The notes beneath the pieces are model-generated. The model was not told the origin of the DNA, made no database searches, and saw nothing but the letters and a program-made list of their open reading frames with translations. The position numbers and the translations under genes were made by a program. Below, one piece after another: positions 1-5,425 of a DNA stretch of 5,480 bases (its first letter is position 1; each line of letters starts with the position of its first letter). The DNA comes from an uncultured Acetatifactor sp. (GTDB lineage Bacteria > Bacillota > Clostridia > Lachnospirales > Lachnospiraceae), in the NCBI GenBank assembly GCA_934394515.1, contig CAKRRU010000140.1, positions 1 to 5,480 of the forward strand, in the 5' to 3' direction.

Positions 1-266
1 ACGAAGTTGAGAAGGAGATCAAGAAGGATCTGCCTACCAGATCTCATGCACGTCGTCAGATGCTGAAGGTTCTGAATCCTGTCGTTGAGGTTCCTACCGA
101 TGCAGCAGGCAAGAAAAAGAACACCAAGGAAGTTGACCTGGTTGCAAAACTCTTCGATGAGTATGCTACCAAGTATGCTACCCGTAAGGGTGGTTACACC
201 AGAATCGTTAAAATCGGTCAGCGTAAGGGTGACGCAGCTATGACTGTAGTGCTGGAGTTAGTTTAA
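1..266 (+). CDS. rplQ: 50S ribosomal protein L17, C-terminal part (5' end outside window)
   Basis: This is the C-terminal 87 residues of ribosomal protein L17, a structural protein of the large ribosomal subunit near the peptide exit tunnel. The reading frame is open from base 3 and ends at TAA 264-266, so the gene is cut by the window edge and its start is not visible. Recognisable L17 features are the RSHARRQ segment, the [11 protein letters not shown] helix, the [17 protein letters not shown] block and the C-terminal LELV. The stretch [14 protein letters not shown] between the HARRQ helix and the KLFDE helix is longer than in short L17 proteins such as that of Bacillus; from memory such an insertion is usual in Lachnospiraceae. 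rplQ normally ends the rpsM-rpsK-rpsD-rpoA-rplQ group, which agrees with the terminator 28 bases after the stop. Confidence 0.97.
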   Translation, partial: EVEKEIKKDLPTRSHARRQMLKVLNPVVEVPTDAAGKKKNTKEVDLVAKLFDEYATKYATRKGGYTRIVKIGQRKGDAAMTVVLELV

Positions 267-294
267 TCCATAGCTTATAAGCAGACATAAAAAT

Positions 295-337
295 AGCGCT
301 TTCGGAAATGATTTAGGTCATTCCGAAGGCGCTTTTT
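295..337 (+). terminator. Rho-independent terminator of the rplQ operon, probably bidirectional
   Basis: The left arm AGCGCTTTCGGAA (295-307) pairs with TTCCGAAGGCGCT (321-333) through 13 base pairs including one G-U. A TGA/TCA extension beyond a bulged A closes a small loop, and the hairpin is followed by TTTTT (333-337). It lies 28 bases after the rplQ stop. Read on the minus strand the same hairpin is followed by ATTTTTATG, so it could also stop transcripts coming leftward from the peptidase gene at 495-1445. Confidence 0.92.
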
Positions 338-340
338 GTG

Positions 341-465
341 TAGTGCGATGAGGCAAGTACAGATTTGTGCTTGCACAAGAATCTGTATGTGGCGAATATA
401 CATCATCGAGCTTTTATGCGAGATGGTGTACAAAGTATACAAATCGAGTAGGAGACAGCCTACTC
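341..465. other. Gene-free stretch rich in inverted repeats (function unknown)
   Basis: The 228 bases between rplQ and the peptidase stop contain no credible gene. Beyond the rplQ terminator lie nested inverted repeats. ACAGAT (359-364) plus TTGTGC (365-370) pair with GCACAA (373-378) plus ATCTGT (381-386), giving 12 pairs around a two-base loop with a two-base bulge. CGATGA (346-351) is complementary to TCATCG (403-408) and would enclose that hairpin. TGTAT (385-389) and ATACA (398-402) can form a competing stem. A separate hairpin lies at 446-465. None has a strong T-run on the plus strand. It could be an intergenic repeat element, the 3' UTR of the peptidase transcript, or an unannotated structured RNA; I cannot tell which. 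Confidence 0.45.
446..465 (-). terminator. Hairpin 30 bases past the peptidase stop, possible weak terminator
   Basis: GAGTAGG (446-452) and CCTACTC (459-465) form a perfect 7-bp stem with a six-base loop. On the minus strand it comes about 30 bases after the stop of the M15 peptidase gene and is followed by GATTTGTATAC, a poor T-tract. It may slow polymerase or protect the 3' end. The stronger stop for leftward transcription is probably the rplQ terminator used in reverse. Confidence 0.35.
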
Positions 466-494
466 TATTATTACTCATAAATGAATGGTAATAA

Positions 495-1445
495 CTACCG
501 GTCTGACTCCACTACCTTTTGAAAATGCTGGTAATCCTTGCAAGAGTTCCAGTGACCGCCCCAGGTAAATCCATGTTCCTTAAATAACTGATAGCACAGA
601 TCATTTTCGTCGATCTTATACGGGAAAGAAGCGCTTCTGTCCGCGTAGGCGTCTGCGCTTGCAGGAGATACATTCTCGCTGCCATCCTTATTATAAGTGA
701 TATAAGGATTATAGAGGGGATTGATATCAATTGCCAGTCCCAAAGCGTGCTTTGACAGAGAAGAGGTACCTTCTACCGGACGGTAGTTAAAGCAGGACGT
801 ATTGTTATCCTCCATGGAAGCAGTGTCATCCCCGTTGTATTCATCGATTAAAAGCACCTTTTCCAGCTGATATTCATTACAATATAACTCATAAAAGATT
901 TCCGCAAGGTCCTGCGCAATGGCTTTATTGCAGATCAGTTCGCCTTCTGCAGGATTTCCATCAAAATCATAATGAAGAATATGGAGATATCTCAGATCAT
1001 CATAACCGATTTCGACAGATTTCAACAGGCTTTCAGAAGTGTCTGTAGAGTTATCCACAGTTACCGGATAAGAAACACCTGTTATGTATCGCTGCAATTT
1101 TTCGGATAACGGTTCATAATAGAAGCCTTCCGACAGGGTTATGCGTTGGTCTTCCATAAGCGTTCCGTTCAGGGAAGCACCGGTAAGAACGGAGGTCGCC
1201 GGGAGGGGAGAAGCTTCCTGCAAGATTTCTGTCGTATCAGCGGAAGGACTGTCGACAGAAGGTGACCGGGTGGGAGATGGAGAAGGCTCCGAGGTCTGGT
1301 AAGCCAGGGACGGGTTGTCCGATGCATAGTCACCCAGTGTGTATGAGCTATGCTGGGAGACCCGGAGCAGTCCACCGGCGACGATTGTAATAAGCGCCAG
1401 AATGACTACCATTTTTATGATTTTGTTACGATCTATCGGGTTCAT
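495..1445 (-). CDS. Membrane-anchored M15-family zinc peptidase (D-Ala-D-Ala carboxypeptidase / VanY-like)
   Basis: A 316-residue cell-wall peptidase. An N-terminal hydrophobic helix (residues 9-28) after a short positive stretch acts as a signal anchor, so the protein should face outward. Residues 42-85 are a Ser/Pro/Thr-rich linker, 86-210 a less conserved part, and 215-312 the M15 (Peptidase_M15_4-type) catalytic domain. The motif SKHALGLAIDINPLYNPY supplies zinc ligands His233 and Asp240; WGGHW followed by DYQHF supplies His307, with Asp304 in the position of the catalytic acid (D-x-x-H, as E-x-x-H in VanX). Arg222 in NYRPVEG precedes the first ligand, as usual in the family. The likely role is hydrolysis of peptidoglycan stem peptides, either the D-Ala-D-Ala end or the L-Ala-D-Glu bond; sequence alone does not decide. 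The start is supported by AAAGGAG (1453-1459) seven bases before ATG. It is a single-gene unit, antisense to both neighbours. No van resistance genes are nearby, so a role in glycopeptide resistance is not implied. Confidence 0.9.
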   Translation of the reverse strand: MNPIDRNKIIKMVVILALITIVAGGLLRVSQHSSYTLGDYASDNPSLAYQTSEPSPSPTRSPSVDSPSADTTEILQEASPLPATSVLTGASLNGTLMEDQRITLSEGFYYEPLSEKLQRYITGVSYPVTVDNSTDTSESLLKSVEIGYDDLRYLHILHYDFDGNPAEGELICNKAIAQDLAEIFYELYCNEYQLEKVLLIDEYNGDDTASMEDNNTSCFNYRPVEGTSSLSKHALGLAIDINPLYNPYITYNKDGSENVSPASADAYADRSASFPYKIDENDLCYQLFKEHGFTWGGHWNSCKDYQHFQKVVESDR

Positions 1446-1506
1446 AGAATTTCTCCTTTATAATAATCTTATCATCTACTGCAAAAGTAACTCAGATGTT
1501 GTTATA

Positions 1507-1535
1507 ACTATAAATGTTTTTACAGGACAGTACAA
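1507..1535 (-). promoter_or_regulatory. Sigma-A-type promoter of the M15 peptidase gene
   Basis: On the minus strand TTGTAC (-35, 1530-1535) is followed after 17 bases by TATAGT (-10, 1507-1512). The expected start of transcription is near 1500, giving a 5' UTR of about 55 nt before the ATG at 1445. Both boxes match the consensus in four or five of six positions and the spacing is ideal. No operator could be assigned. Confidence 0.6.
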
Positions 1536-1573
1536 GGGATTTTGAAAAAGTCATGCCAGTTCCCTGTTAAGTG

Positions 1574-1602
1574 TTGTAAAACTGTGAATAATCTAGTAAA
1601 AT
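1574..1602 (+). promoter_or_regulatory. Sigma-A-type promoter of the ecfA1-ecfA2-ecfT-truA operon
   Basis: TTGTAA (-35, 1574-1579), a 17-base spacer and TAAAAT (-10, 1597-1602) lie 44 bases before the ecfA1 ATG. Transcription would start near 1609 and leave a leader of about 38 nt, too short for a vitamin riboswitch. It is arranged back to back with the peptidase promoter; the two -35 boxes are 38 bases apart. The terminator after rplQ and the antisense gene between them show why the ECF operon needs its own promoter here. Confidence 0.7.
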
Positions 1603-1646
1603 AGGGGCGATATCTTGCAAAAGCAGGAGATTTTCGGGAGAATACA

Positions 1647-2498
1647 ATGGAAATTATAAAAGCAAAAAATGTAGTATACGAATATATCCGCCGGGACGAA
1701 GAAGGCAACGTGGAAGGAATTACGAAGGCGGTGAATGATGTCTCTCTGGACATTGAGCAGGGACAGTTCATTGCTATCCTGGGACATAACGGTTCCGGAA
1801 AATCCACGCTGGCAAAACATATGAATGCTATTCTGAATCCTACCGAGGGAACTCTGTGGGTGGATGGCATGGAGACCGGGGAAGAGGACAATATCTGGAA
1901 GATTCGTCAGACTGCAGGAATGGTATTCCAGAATCCGGACAATCAGATCATCGGACAGGTCGTGGAAGAAGATGTCGGATTCGGTCCGGAGAATATGGGA
2001 ATTCCCACCGAAGAGATCTGGCAGCGTGTGGAGGAAAGTCTGCGTGCAGTAGGCATGTATGAGTATAGAAAATATTCTCCTAACAAATTGTCCGGCGGAC
2101 AGAAACAGAGAGTCTCTATCGCCGGTGTGCTTGCGATGCATCCCAAATGTATTGTGCTGGATGAGCCGACAGCCATGCTGGATCCCAGCGGACGCAAAGA
2201 GGTAATCCGTGCGGTCAGAGGCCTGAATCAGGTAGAGGGTGTCACCGTCATTCTGATCACACATTATATGGAAGAAATTATTCATGCCGATAAAGTATTT
2301 GTCATGGATGGCGGAAAGATCGCCATGCAGGGAACGCCCAGGGAGATTTTTTCACAGGTGGAGCACCTGAAGGAATTACGGCTGGATGTCCCTCAGGTGA
2401 CACTGCTTGCTTATGAATTGCAGAAAAAGGGAATTCCGCTGCCGAATGGGATATTGACCCGCGAAGAGCTGCTGCGGGCGCTTGGGTATGAGAAATAA
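1647..2498 (+). CDS. ecfA1: Energy-coupling factor transporter ATPase EcfA1 (CbiO-type)
   Basis: A 283-residue cytoplasmic ABC ATPase that pairs with EcfA2 to power an ECF importer for vitamins or metal ions. The motifs are complete: Walker [10 protein letters not shown] at 46-54 (Lys52), Q-loop FQNPDNQ with Gln95, signature LSGGQKQR at 148-155, Walker B CIVLDEP at 168-174 with catalytic Glu173, and the switch His206 in ITH. The N-terminal [17 protein letters not shown] segment and the FQNPDNQ form of the Q-loop are typical of EcfA1 rather than EcfA2. The C-terminal extension (about 235-283, including [12 protein letters not shown]) is the part that in this family helps the two ATPases pair. 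The ATG is preceded by GGGAG (1636-1640) at six bases. It is the first gene of the operon, 18 bases before ecfA2, and its length is normal for the family. Confidence 0.96.
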   Translation: MEIIKAKNVVYEYIRRDEEGNVEGITKAVNDVSLDIEQGQFIAILGHNGSGKSTLAKHMNAILNPTEGTLWVDGMETGEEDNIWKIRQTAGMVFQNPDNQIIGQVVEEDVGFGPENMGIPTEEIWQRVEESLRAVGMYEYRKYSPNKLSGGQKQRVSIAGVLAMHPKCIVLDEPTAMLDPSGRKEVIRAVRGLNQVEGVTVILITHYMEEIIHADKVFVMDGGKIAMQGTPREIFSQVEHLKELRLDVPQVTLLAYELQKKGIPLPNGILTREELLRALGYEK

Positions 2499-2516
2499 CA
2501 GAAAGGATCCGACAAA

Positions 2517-3377
2517 ATGTCTATTATATTAGATCATGTGAGTTACGTATATGGTGCGGACACACCGCTTGCGGTGCATGCACTGAAGGATGTCAGTCTG
2601 ACCATACCGGAAGGGCAGTTTATAGGTGTCATCGGACATACCGGCTCCGGTAAGTCTACGTTGATGCAGCATCTAAACGGACTGATGCGTGCGACCAGCG
2701 GTCATATTTATTTTAACGGGGAAGATATTTACGACAAAGATTATGATATGAAGAAACTTCGCAGCAAAGTAGGACTGGTTTTTCAGTATCCGGAGCATCA
2801 GCTGTTTGAAATTGATGTGTTCAGTGATGTCTGTTTCGGACCGAAGAATCTCGGCCTGGATAAAAAAGAAGTGGAACTGCGGGCTTATGATGCTTTAAAA
2901 AAAGTCGGACTGCCGGATGAACTTTTCTATCAATCGCCGTTTGAACTGTCAGGCGGACAGAAGCGCCGCGTGGCAATTGCCGGAGTGCTGGCGATGAAGC
3001 CGGAGATACTGATCTTGGATGAGCCGACAGCGGGACTGGATCCTAAGGGTAGAGACGAGATTTTACAGCAGATCAAAAAGCTGCAGACAGAAACAGGTCT
3101 GACGATTCTGCTGGTATCACATAGCATGGATGATGTCGCGGAGTACGTGGATCGTATTATTGTCATGAACAAAGGAAGTGTCATGTATGATAATACACCC
3201 AGAGAAGTATTCAGACATTATAAGGAGCTGGAAGAAGTAGGACTTGCGGCACCGCAGGTGACCTATATCATGCATGATCTGAAAGCGCGCGGTGCGGATG
3301 TGGACGTGGATGCCACAACGATCGAAGAGGCTGCGGAAGAAATTGCAAGGGTCTGGAAACAGAAAAATCAGAAGTAA
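2517..3377 (+). CDS. ecfA2: Energy-coupling factor transporter ATPase EcfA2 (CbiO-type)
   Basis: The 286-residue second ATPase of the ECF module, expected to form a heterodimer with EcfA1 under the membrane protein EcfT. Walker A GHTGSGKST is at 40-48 (Lys46), the Q-loop reads FQYPEHQLFE with Gln90, the signature is LSGGQKRR at 144-151, Walker B is ILILDEP at 164-170 with catalytic Glu169, and the switch is His202 in VSH. The YPEHQLFE form after the Q-loop is the usual mark that separates EcfA2 from EcfA1. The C-terminal part (about 230-286) includes APQVTYIMHDL, matching the PQVT segment of EcfA1. The start is supported by AAAGGA (2502-2507), nine bases before ATG, and the 18-base gap to ecfA1 implies one transcript. 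The gene ends with TAA directly followed by TGA in frame. All ATPase residues are intact. Confidence 0.96.
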   Translation: MSIILDHVSYVYGADTPLAVHALKDVSLTIPEGQFIGVIGHTGSGKSTLMQHLNGLMRATSGHIYFNGEDIYDKDYDMKKLRSKVGLVFQYPEHQLFEIDVFSDVCFGPKNLGLDKKEVELRAYDALKKVGLPDELFYQSPFELSGGQKRRVAIAGVLAMKPEILILDEPTAGLDPKGRDEILQQIKKLQTETGLTILLVSHSMDDVAEYVDRIIVMNKGSVMYDNTPREVFRHYKELEEVGLAAPQVTYIMHDLKARGADVDVDATTIEEAAEEIARVWKQKNQK

Positions 3378-3475
3378 TGATTTGAACTGCAATGCCCCAA
3401 AAGGCAGCATGAGCAGAGAGAAGATACGAGTTCTGACCCGACAGGAGCCGGGCAGAAACTCAGGTGAGGAGCAAT
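3378..3475 (+). other. 98-base spacer between ecfA2 and ecfT with a hairpin
   Basis: This gap is unusually long for neighbours in one operon. GTTCTGACCCG (3430-3440) can pair imperfectly with CGGGCAGAAAC (3450-3460) around a roughly nine-base loop, just upstream of the ecfT ribosome binding site. No T-run follows, so it is not a terminator, and no promoter is evident. It shares the ordered blocks ACAGGAG, GCCGGGCA and CAGGTGA with the spacer before truA. It may affect ecfT translation or be a processing site; this is inference. Confidence 0.4.
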
Positions 3476-4285
3476 ATGCTTAGAGATATTACATTAGGAC
3501 AATATTATCAGACAGAATCATTGATTCATAAGATGGATCCCCGGGTGAAGCTGGGAGGTACCGTTTTATTTATCATTTCCCTGTTTTTTTTCAAAAATTA
3601 TGCAGGATATGTAATCGCAGCCCTGTTTCTGGGTCTGGTGATCCGACTGTCTAAGGTACCGTTAAAATTCATGGTAAAAGGAATGAAGACTATAATGCTG
3701 CTGATGCTGATCACGGTGGTGTTCAATTTGTTCCTGACACCGGGTACACCGCTTGTAACGATCTGGAAACTGACGATTACACAGGAAGGCTTAAAAACAG
3801 CGATTTCCATGGCAATCCGTCTGACACTTTTGATCATCGGATCTTCCGTGATGACTTTGACCACAACGCCGAATAACCTGACGGATGGTATGGAGAAAAT
3901 GATGGGACCCTTAAAAGTATTTAAGGTGCCGGTACATGAAGTGGCCATGATGATGTCGATTGCACTTCGTTTTATTCCAATCTTATTGGAAGAAACGGAT
4001 AAGATCATGAAAGCACAGATCGCAAGAGGTGCTGATTTTGAAAGCGGCAATATTTTCAAACGTGCCAAGGCAATGGTGCCGCTGTTAATACCGCTGTTCA
4101 TCTCTGCATTCCGCAGAGCCAATGATCTGGCGATGGCAATGGAGGCCAGATGCTATCGCGGCGGCGAGGGCAGGACAAAGATGAAGCCGCTGATCTATCA
4201 TAAGAGAGATTACCTTGCTTACGGCTGTATTGCTGCATATATGGTGATCAGCATTGTGGTAGGAAGATTACCATTTCTACCGTGA
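3476..4285 (+). CDS. ecfT: Energy-coupling factor transporter transmembrane protein EcfT
   Basis: The 269-residue membrane component that joins the EcfA1/EcfA2 ATPases to an exchangeable substrate-binding S protein. The opening MLRDITLGQYYQTES followed by HKMDPRVKL is typical of Firmicute EcfT. Hydrophobic segments lie near residues 26-39, 41-57, 69-87, 107-127 and 247-264. The long cytoplasmic coupling region between the last two carries both Ala-Arg motifs that dock onto the ATPases: ARG at 183-185 (AQIARGADFE) and ARC at 224-226 (MEARCYRGG). I chose ATG 3476 over the in-frame GTG at 3464 because AGGTGAGGAG (3462-3471) makes a good ribosome binding site for the ATG while the GTG lies inside that site, and the family usually starts MLRD. 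A run of eight T at 3584-3591 encodes part of the FFF stretch and is a possible slippage point. No S component gene lies in the window, so this is a group II (shared) module. Confidence 0.95.
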   Translation: MLRDITLGQYYQTESLIHKMDPRVKLGGTVLFIISLFFFKNYAGYVIAALFLGLVIRLSKVPLKFMVKGMKTIMLLMLITVVFNLFLTPGTPLVTIWKLTITQEGLKTAISMAIRLTLLIIGSSVMTLTTTPNNLTDGMEKMMGPLKVFKVPVHEVAMMMSIALRFIPILLEETDKIMKAQIARGADFESGNIFKRAKAMVPLLIPLFISAFRRANDLAMAMEARCYRGGEGRTKMKPLIYHKRDYLAYGCIAAYMVISIVVGRLPFLP

Positions 4286-4395
4286 ATTTTTACTGCAAAA
4301 CATTAATGCCCATAGCAGATAGTATGTCGTTAAATACAGGAGAGAATGCCGGGCAACCTAAGACAGGTGACGGGAGAGAAAGCGGGTGAAATACA
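4286..4395 (+). other. 110-base spacer between ecfT and truA
   Basis: No terminator or convincing promoter is visible, so truA probably shares the ECF transcript. The spacer contains ACAGGAG (4336-4342), GCCGGGCA (4348-4355) and CAGGTGA (4364-4370), the same three blocks in the same order as before ecfT. A short ACCT/AGGT stem lies around 4357-4368. A 21-codon frame at 4324-4389 starts with ATG but lacks a ribosome binding site and resembles no known peptide. GGGTGA (4384-4389) is the probable truA ribosome binding site. Confidence 0.4.
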
Positions 4396-5187
4396 GTGGA
4401 ATCAGAAATCAAAATGGAAAAGCTGCAAAAGCCGCCGGAAACAGAAAAAAAGCGTGTCCGCCTGACCGTAGCGTATGACGGCACGAAGTATCATGGCTGG
4501 CAGATCCAGAATAACGGCATCACTATCGAAAGTGAACTGAACCGCTGTCTCACAGATCTGCTGCGGGAGCCTATCGAGGTCATCGGTGCCAGCCGGACAG
4601 ATTCCGGGGTACATGCACTGGGGAATATTGCTGTGTTTGATACTACCAGCCGGATGCCTGCGGAGAAAATTTCCTATGCGTTGAACCAGAGACTTCCGGA
4701 GGACATCCGGATACAAAATTCCGAACAGGTGCCGGATGACTGGCATCCACGCAGATGCGACAGCCGCAAGACTTATGAGTACCGGATCTACCGGGCGGAG
4801 TTTCCCATGCCTGTCAAGCGGTTGTATTCTCTGTTTACCTATCATGCGCTGGATGTGGGACAGATGCAGGAAGCGGCAGCTTATCTGGAAGGAGAGCATG
4901 ACTTTAAAAGCTTCTGCCAGACCGGAGCACAGGTGGAATCCACAGTGCGCACCCTGTATTCCGTAGAAGTGGAAGAACAGGGAGAGAATGACCTGGTGAT
5001 CCGGGTCTGCGGCAACGGCTTCTTATATAATATGGTCAGGATCATCGCCGGAACTCTGCTCGAGATCGGCCAGGGGAAAAAAGATCCCATGGATATCTTT
5101 GCCATACTGGAAGCGAAAGACCGCAGTGCAGCGGGACCTACCGCACCGGCGCACGGATTGACGTTGATGAAATATGAATTTCTCTAA
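4396..5187 (+). CDS. truA: tRNA pseudouridine(38-40) synthase TruA
   Basis: A 263-residue cytoplasmic enzyme that converts uridines 38, 39 and 40 in the anticodon arm of many tRNAs to pseudouridine. Seen in order: VAYDGTKYHGWQIQ (25-38); the catalytic motif GASRTDSGVHALG with nucleophile Asp69; the KTYEYRIY segment with the conserved Tyr127; GNGFLYNMVRIIAGTLLEIG (206-225); and RSAAGPTAPAHGLTL near the C-terminus. Length is normal for TruA. The start is GTG 4396, placed six bases after GGGTGA (4384-4389); an in-frame TGA at 4387 excludes anything earlier, and the next ATG (4414) has no ribosome binding site. This gives about 20 charged residues (ESEIKMEKLQKPPETEKKR) ahead of the domain, which many relatives lack, so ATG 4414 remains possible. 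Its place between an ECF operon and rplM-rpsI is a common Firmicute arrangement. Confidence 0.96.
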   Translation: MESEIKMEKLQKPPETEKKRVRLTVAYDGTKYHGWQIQNNGITIESELNRCLTDLLREPIEVIGASRTDSGVHALGNIAVFDTTSRMPAEKISYALNQRLPEDIRIQNSEQVPDDWHPRRCDSRKTYEYRIYRAEFPMPVKRLYSLFTYHALDVGQMQEAAAYLEGEHDFKSFCQTGAQVESTVRTLYSVEVEEQGENDLVIRVCGNGFLYNMVRIIAGTLLEIGQGKKDPMDIFAILEAKDRSAAGPTAPAHGLTLMKYEFL

Positions 5188-5219
5188 TAGAATTAACTGT
5201 AAAAAAATTAATTTACGTA

Positions 5220-5248
5220 TTGACAGAGATTGAACGGTATCATATAAT
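5220..5248 (+). promoter_or_regulatory. Consensus sigma-A promoter of rplM
   Basis: A perfect TTGACA (5220-5225) and a perfect TATAAT (5243-5248) are separated by 17 bases, the ideal housekeeping promoter. Transcription should start near 5255, leaving a leader of about 170 nt before rplM. It begins 32 bases after the truA stop. No terminator separates truA from it, so some readthrough from the ECF operon into rplM is likely. Confidence 0.92.
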
Positions 5249-5254
5249 ATATGA

Positions 5255-5425
5255 CTGTGACAGTGTTTCAATATGCTGAGTCAAAGCCCCGACGAAGCAT
5301 TGAAATATAGTATTCAACCGTTTTGGAAAGAAGTAAAATGTAGCCGGACATCTGCAGATTACTGTCGGACCAGAACACTGAAAAAGCCGGTCAGGAACCG
5401 GCGCAAGTAATATGGAGGGAACATA
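5255..5425 (+). promoter_or_regulatory. Structured 5' leader of rplM, probable L13 autoregulatory leader
   Basis: The untranslated leader folds into several parts. Stem A: TTTCA (5266-5270) and ATGC (5273-5276) pair with GCAT (5297-5300) and TGAAA (5301-5305), extendable by outer pairs. Stem B: CCGGACA (5344-5350) pairs with TGTCGG (5363-5368) with one bulged G. Stem C: GCCGGT (5386-5391) pairs perfectly with ACCGGC (5397-5402) around a five-base loop. ATTACT (5358-5363), in or at the edge of the stem B loop, is complementary to AGTAAT (5406-5411), which ends three bases before the GGAGGG ribosome binding site (5414-5419); this could be a pseudoknot. Firmicutes have a known L13 leader upstream of rplM-rpsI, thought to let L13 repress its own operon, and position and structure fit. 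The match to that family was not tested against its covariance model. Confidence 0.75.

Noticed and set aside
275..478. Minus-strand 67-codon open frame after rplQ
   Set aside because: No ribosome binding site before its ATG, it runs through the rplQ terminator and several hairpins, and its translation resembles no protein family.
1446..1646. Vitamin riboswitch (thiamine, cobalamin, riboflavin) ahead of the ECF operon
   Set aside because: The likely leader is only about 38 nt and shows none of the conserved riboswitch cores; shared ECF modules usually lack one.
1593..2285. Long minus-strand open frame (230 codons) opposite ecfA1
   Set aside because: It is the antisense shadow of a fully intact ABC ATPase gene; composition is low-quality and no ribosome binding site or domain supports it.
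3381..3467. Open frame continuing beyond the ecfA2 stop (TAA TGA) to a TGA at 3465
   Set aside because: There is no start codon with a ribosome binding site in this frame, two stop codons separate it from ecfA2, and it resembles no ATPase tail, so it is not a broken extension.
3598..4122. Minus-strand open frame (174 codons) opposite ecfT
   Set aside because: It is the shadow of a membrane protein gene with clear EcfT motifs on the plus strand; nothing supports expression.
4324..4389. Possible 21-residue leader peptide before truA
   Set aside because: It starts with ATG and stops just before the truA start, but there is no ribosome binding site, no run of regulatory codons and no attenuator hairpin.
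4402..4899. Minus-strand open frame (165 codons) opposite truA
   Set aside because: It is the antisense shadow of truA, which has all catalytic motifs, and no domain is recognised in it.
5233..5322. AACGGT (5233-5238) complementary to ACCGTT near 5317-5322 in the rplM leader
   Set aside because: The first copy lies in the promoter spacer, upstream of the expected transcription start, so the two cannot pair in the rplM mRNA made from that promoter.
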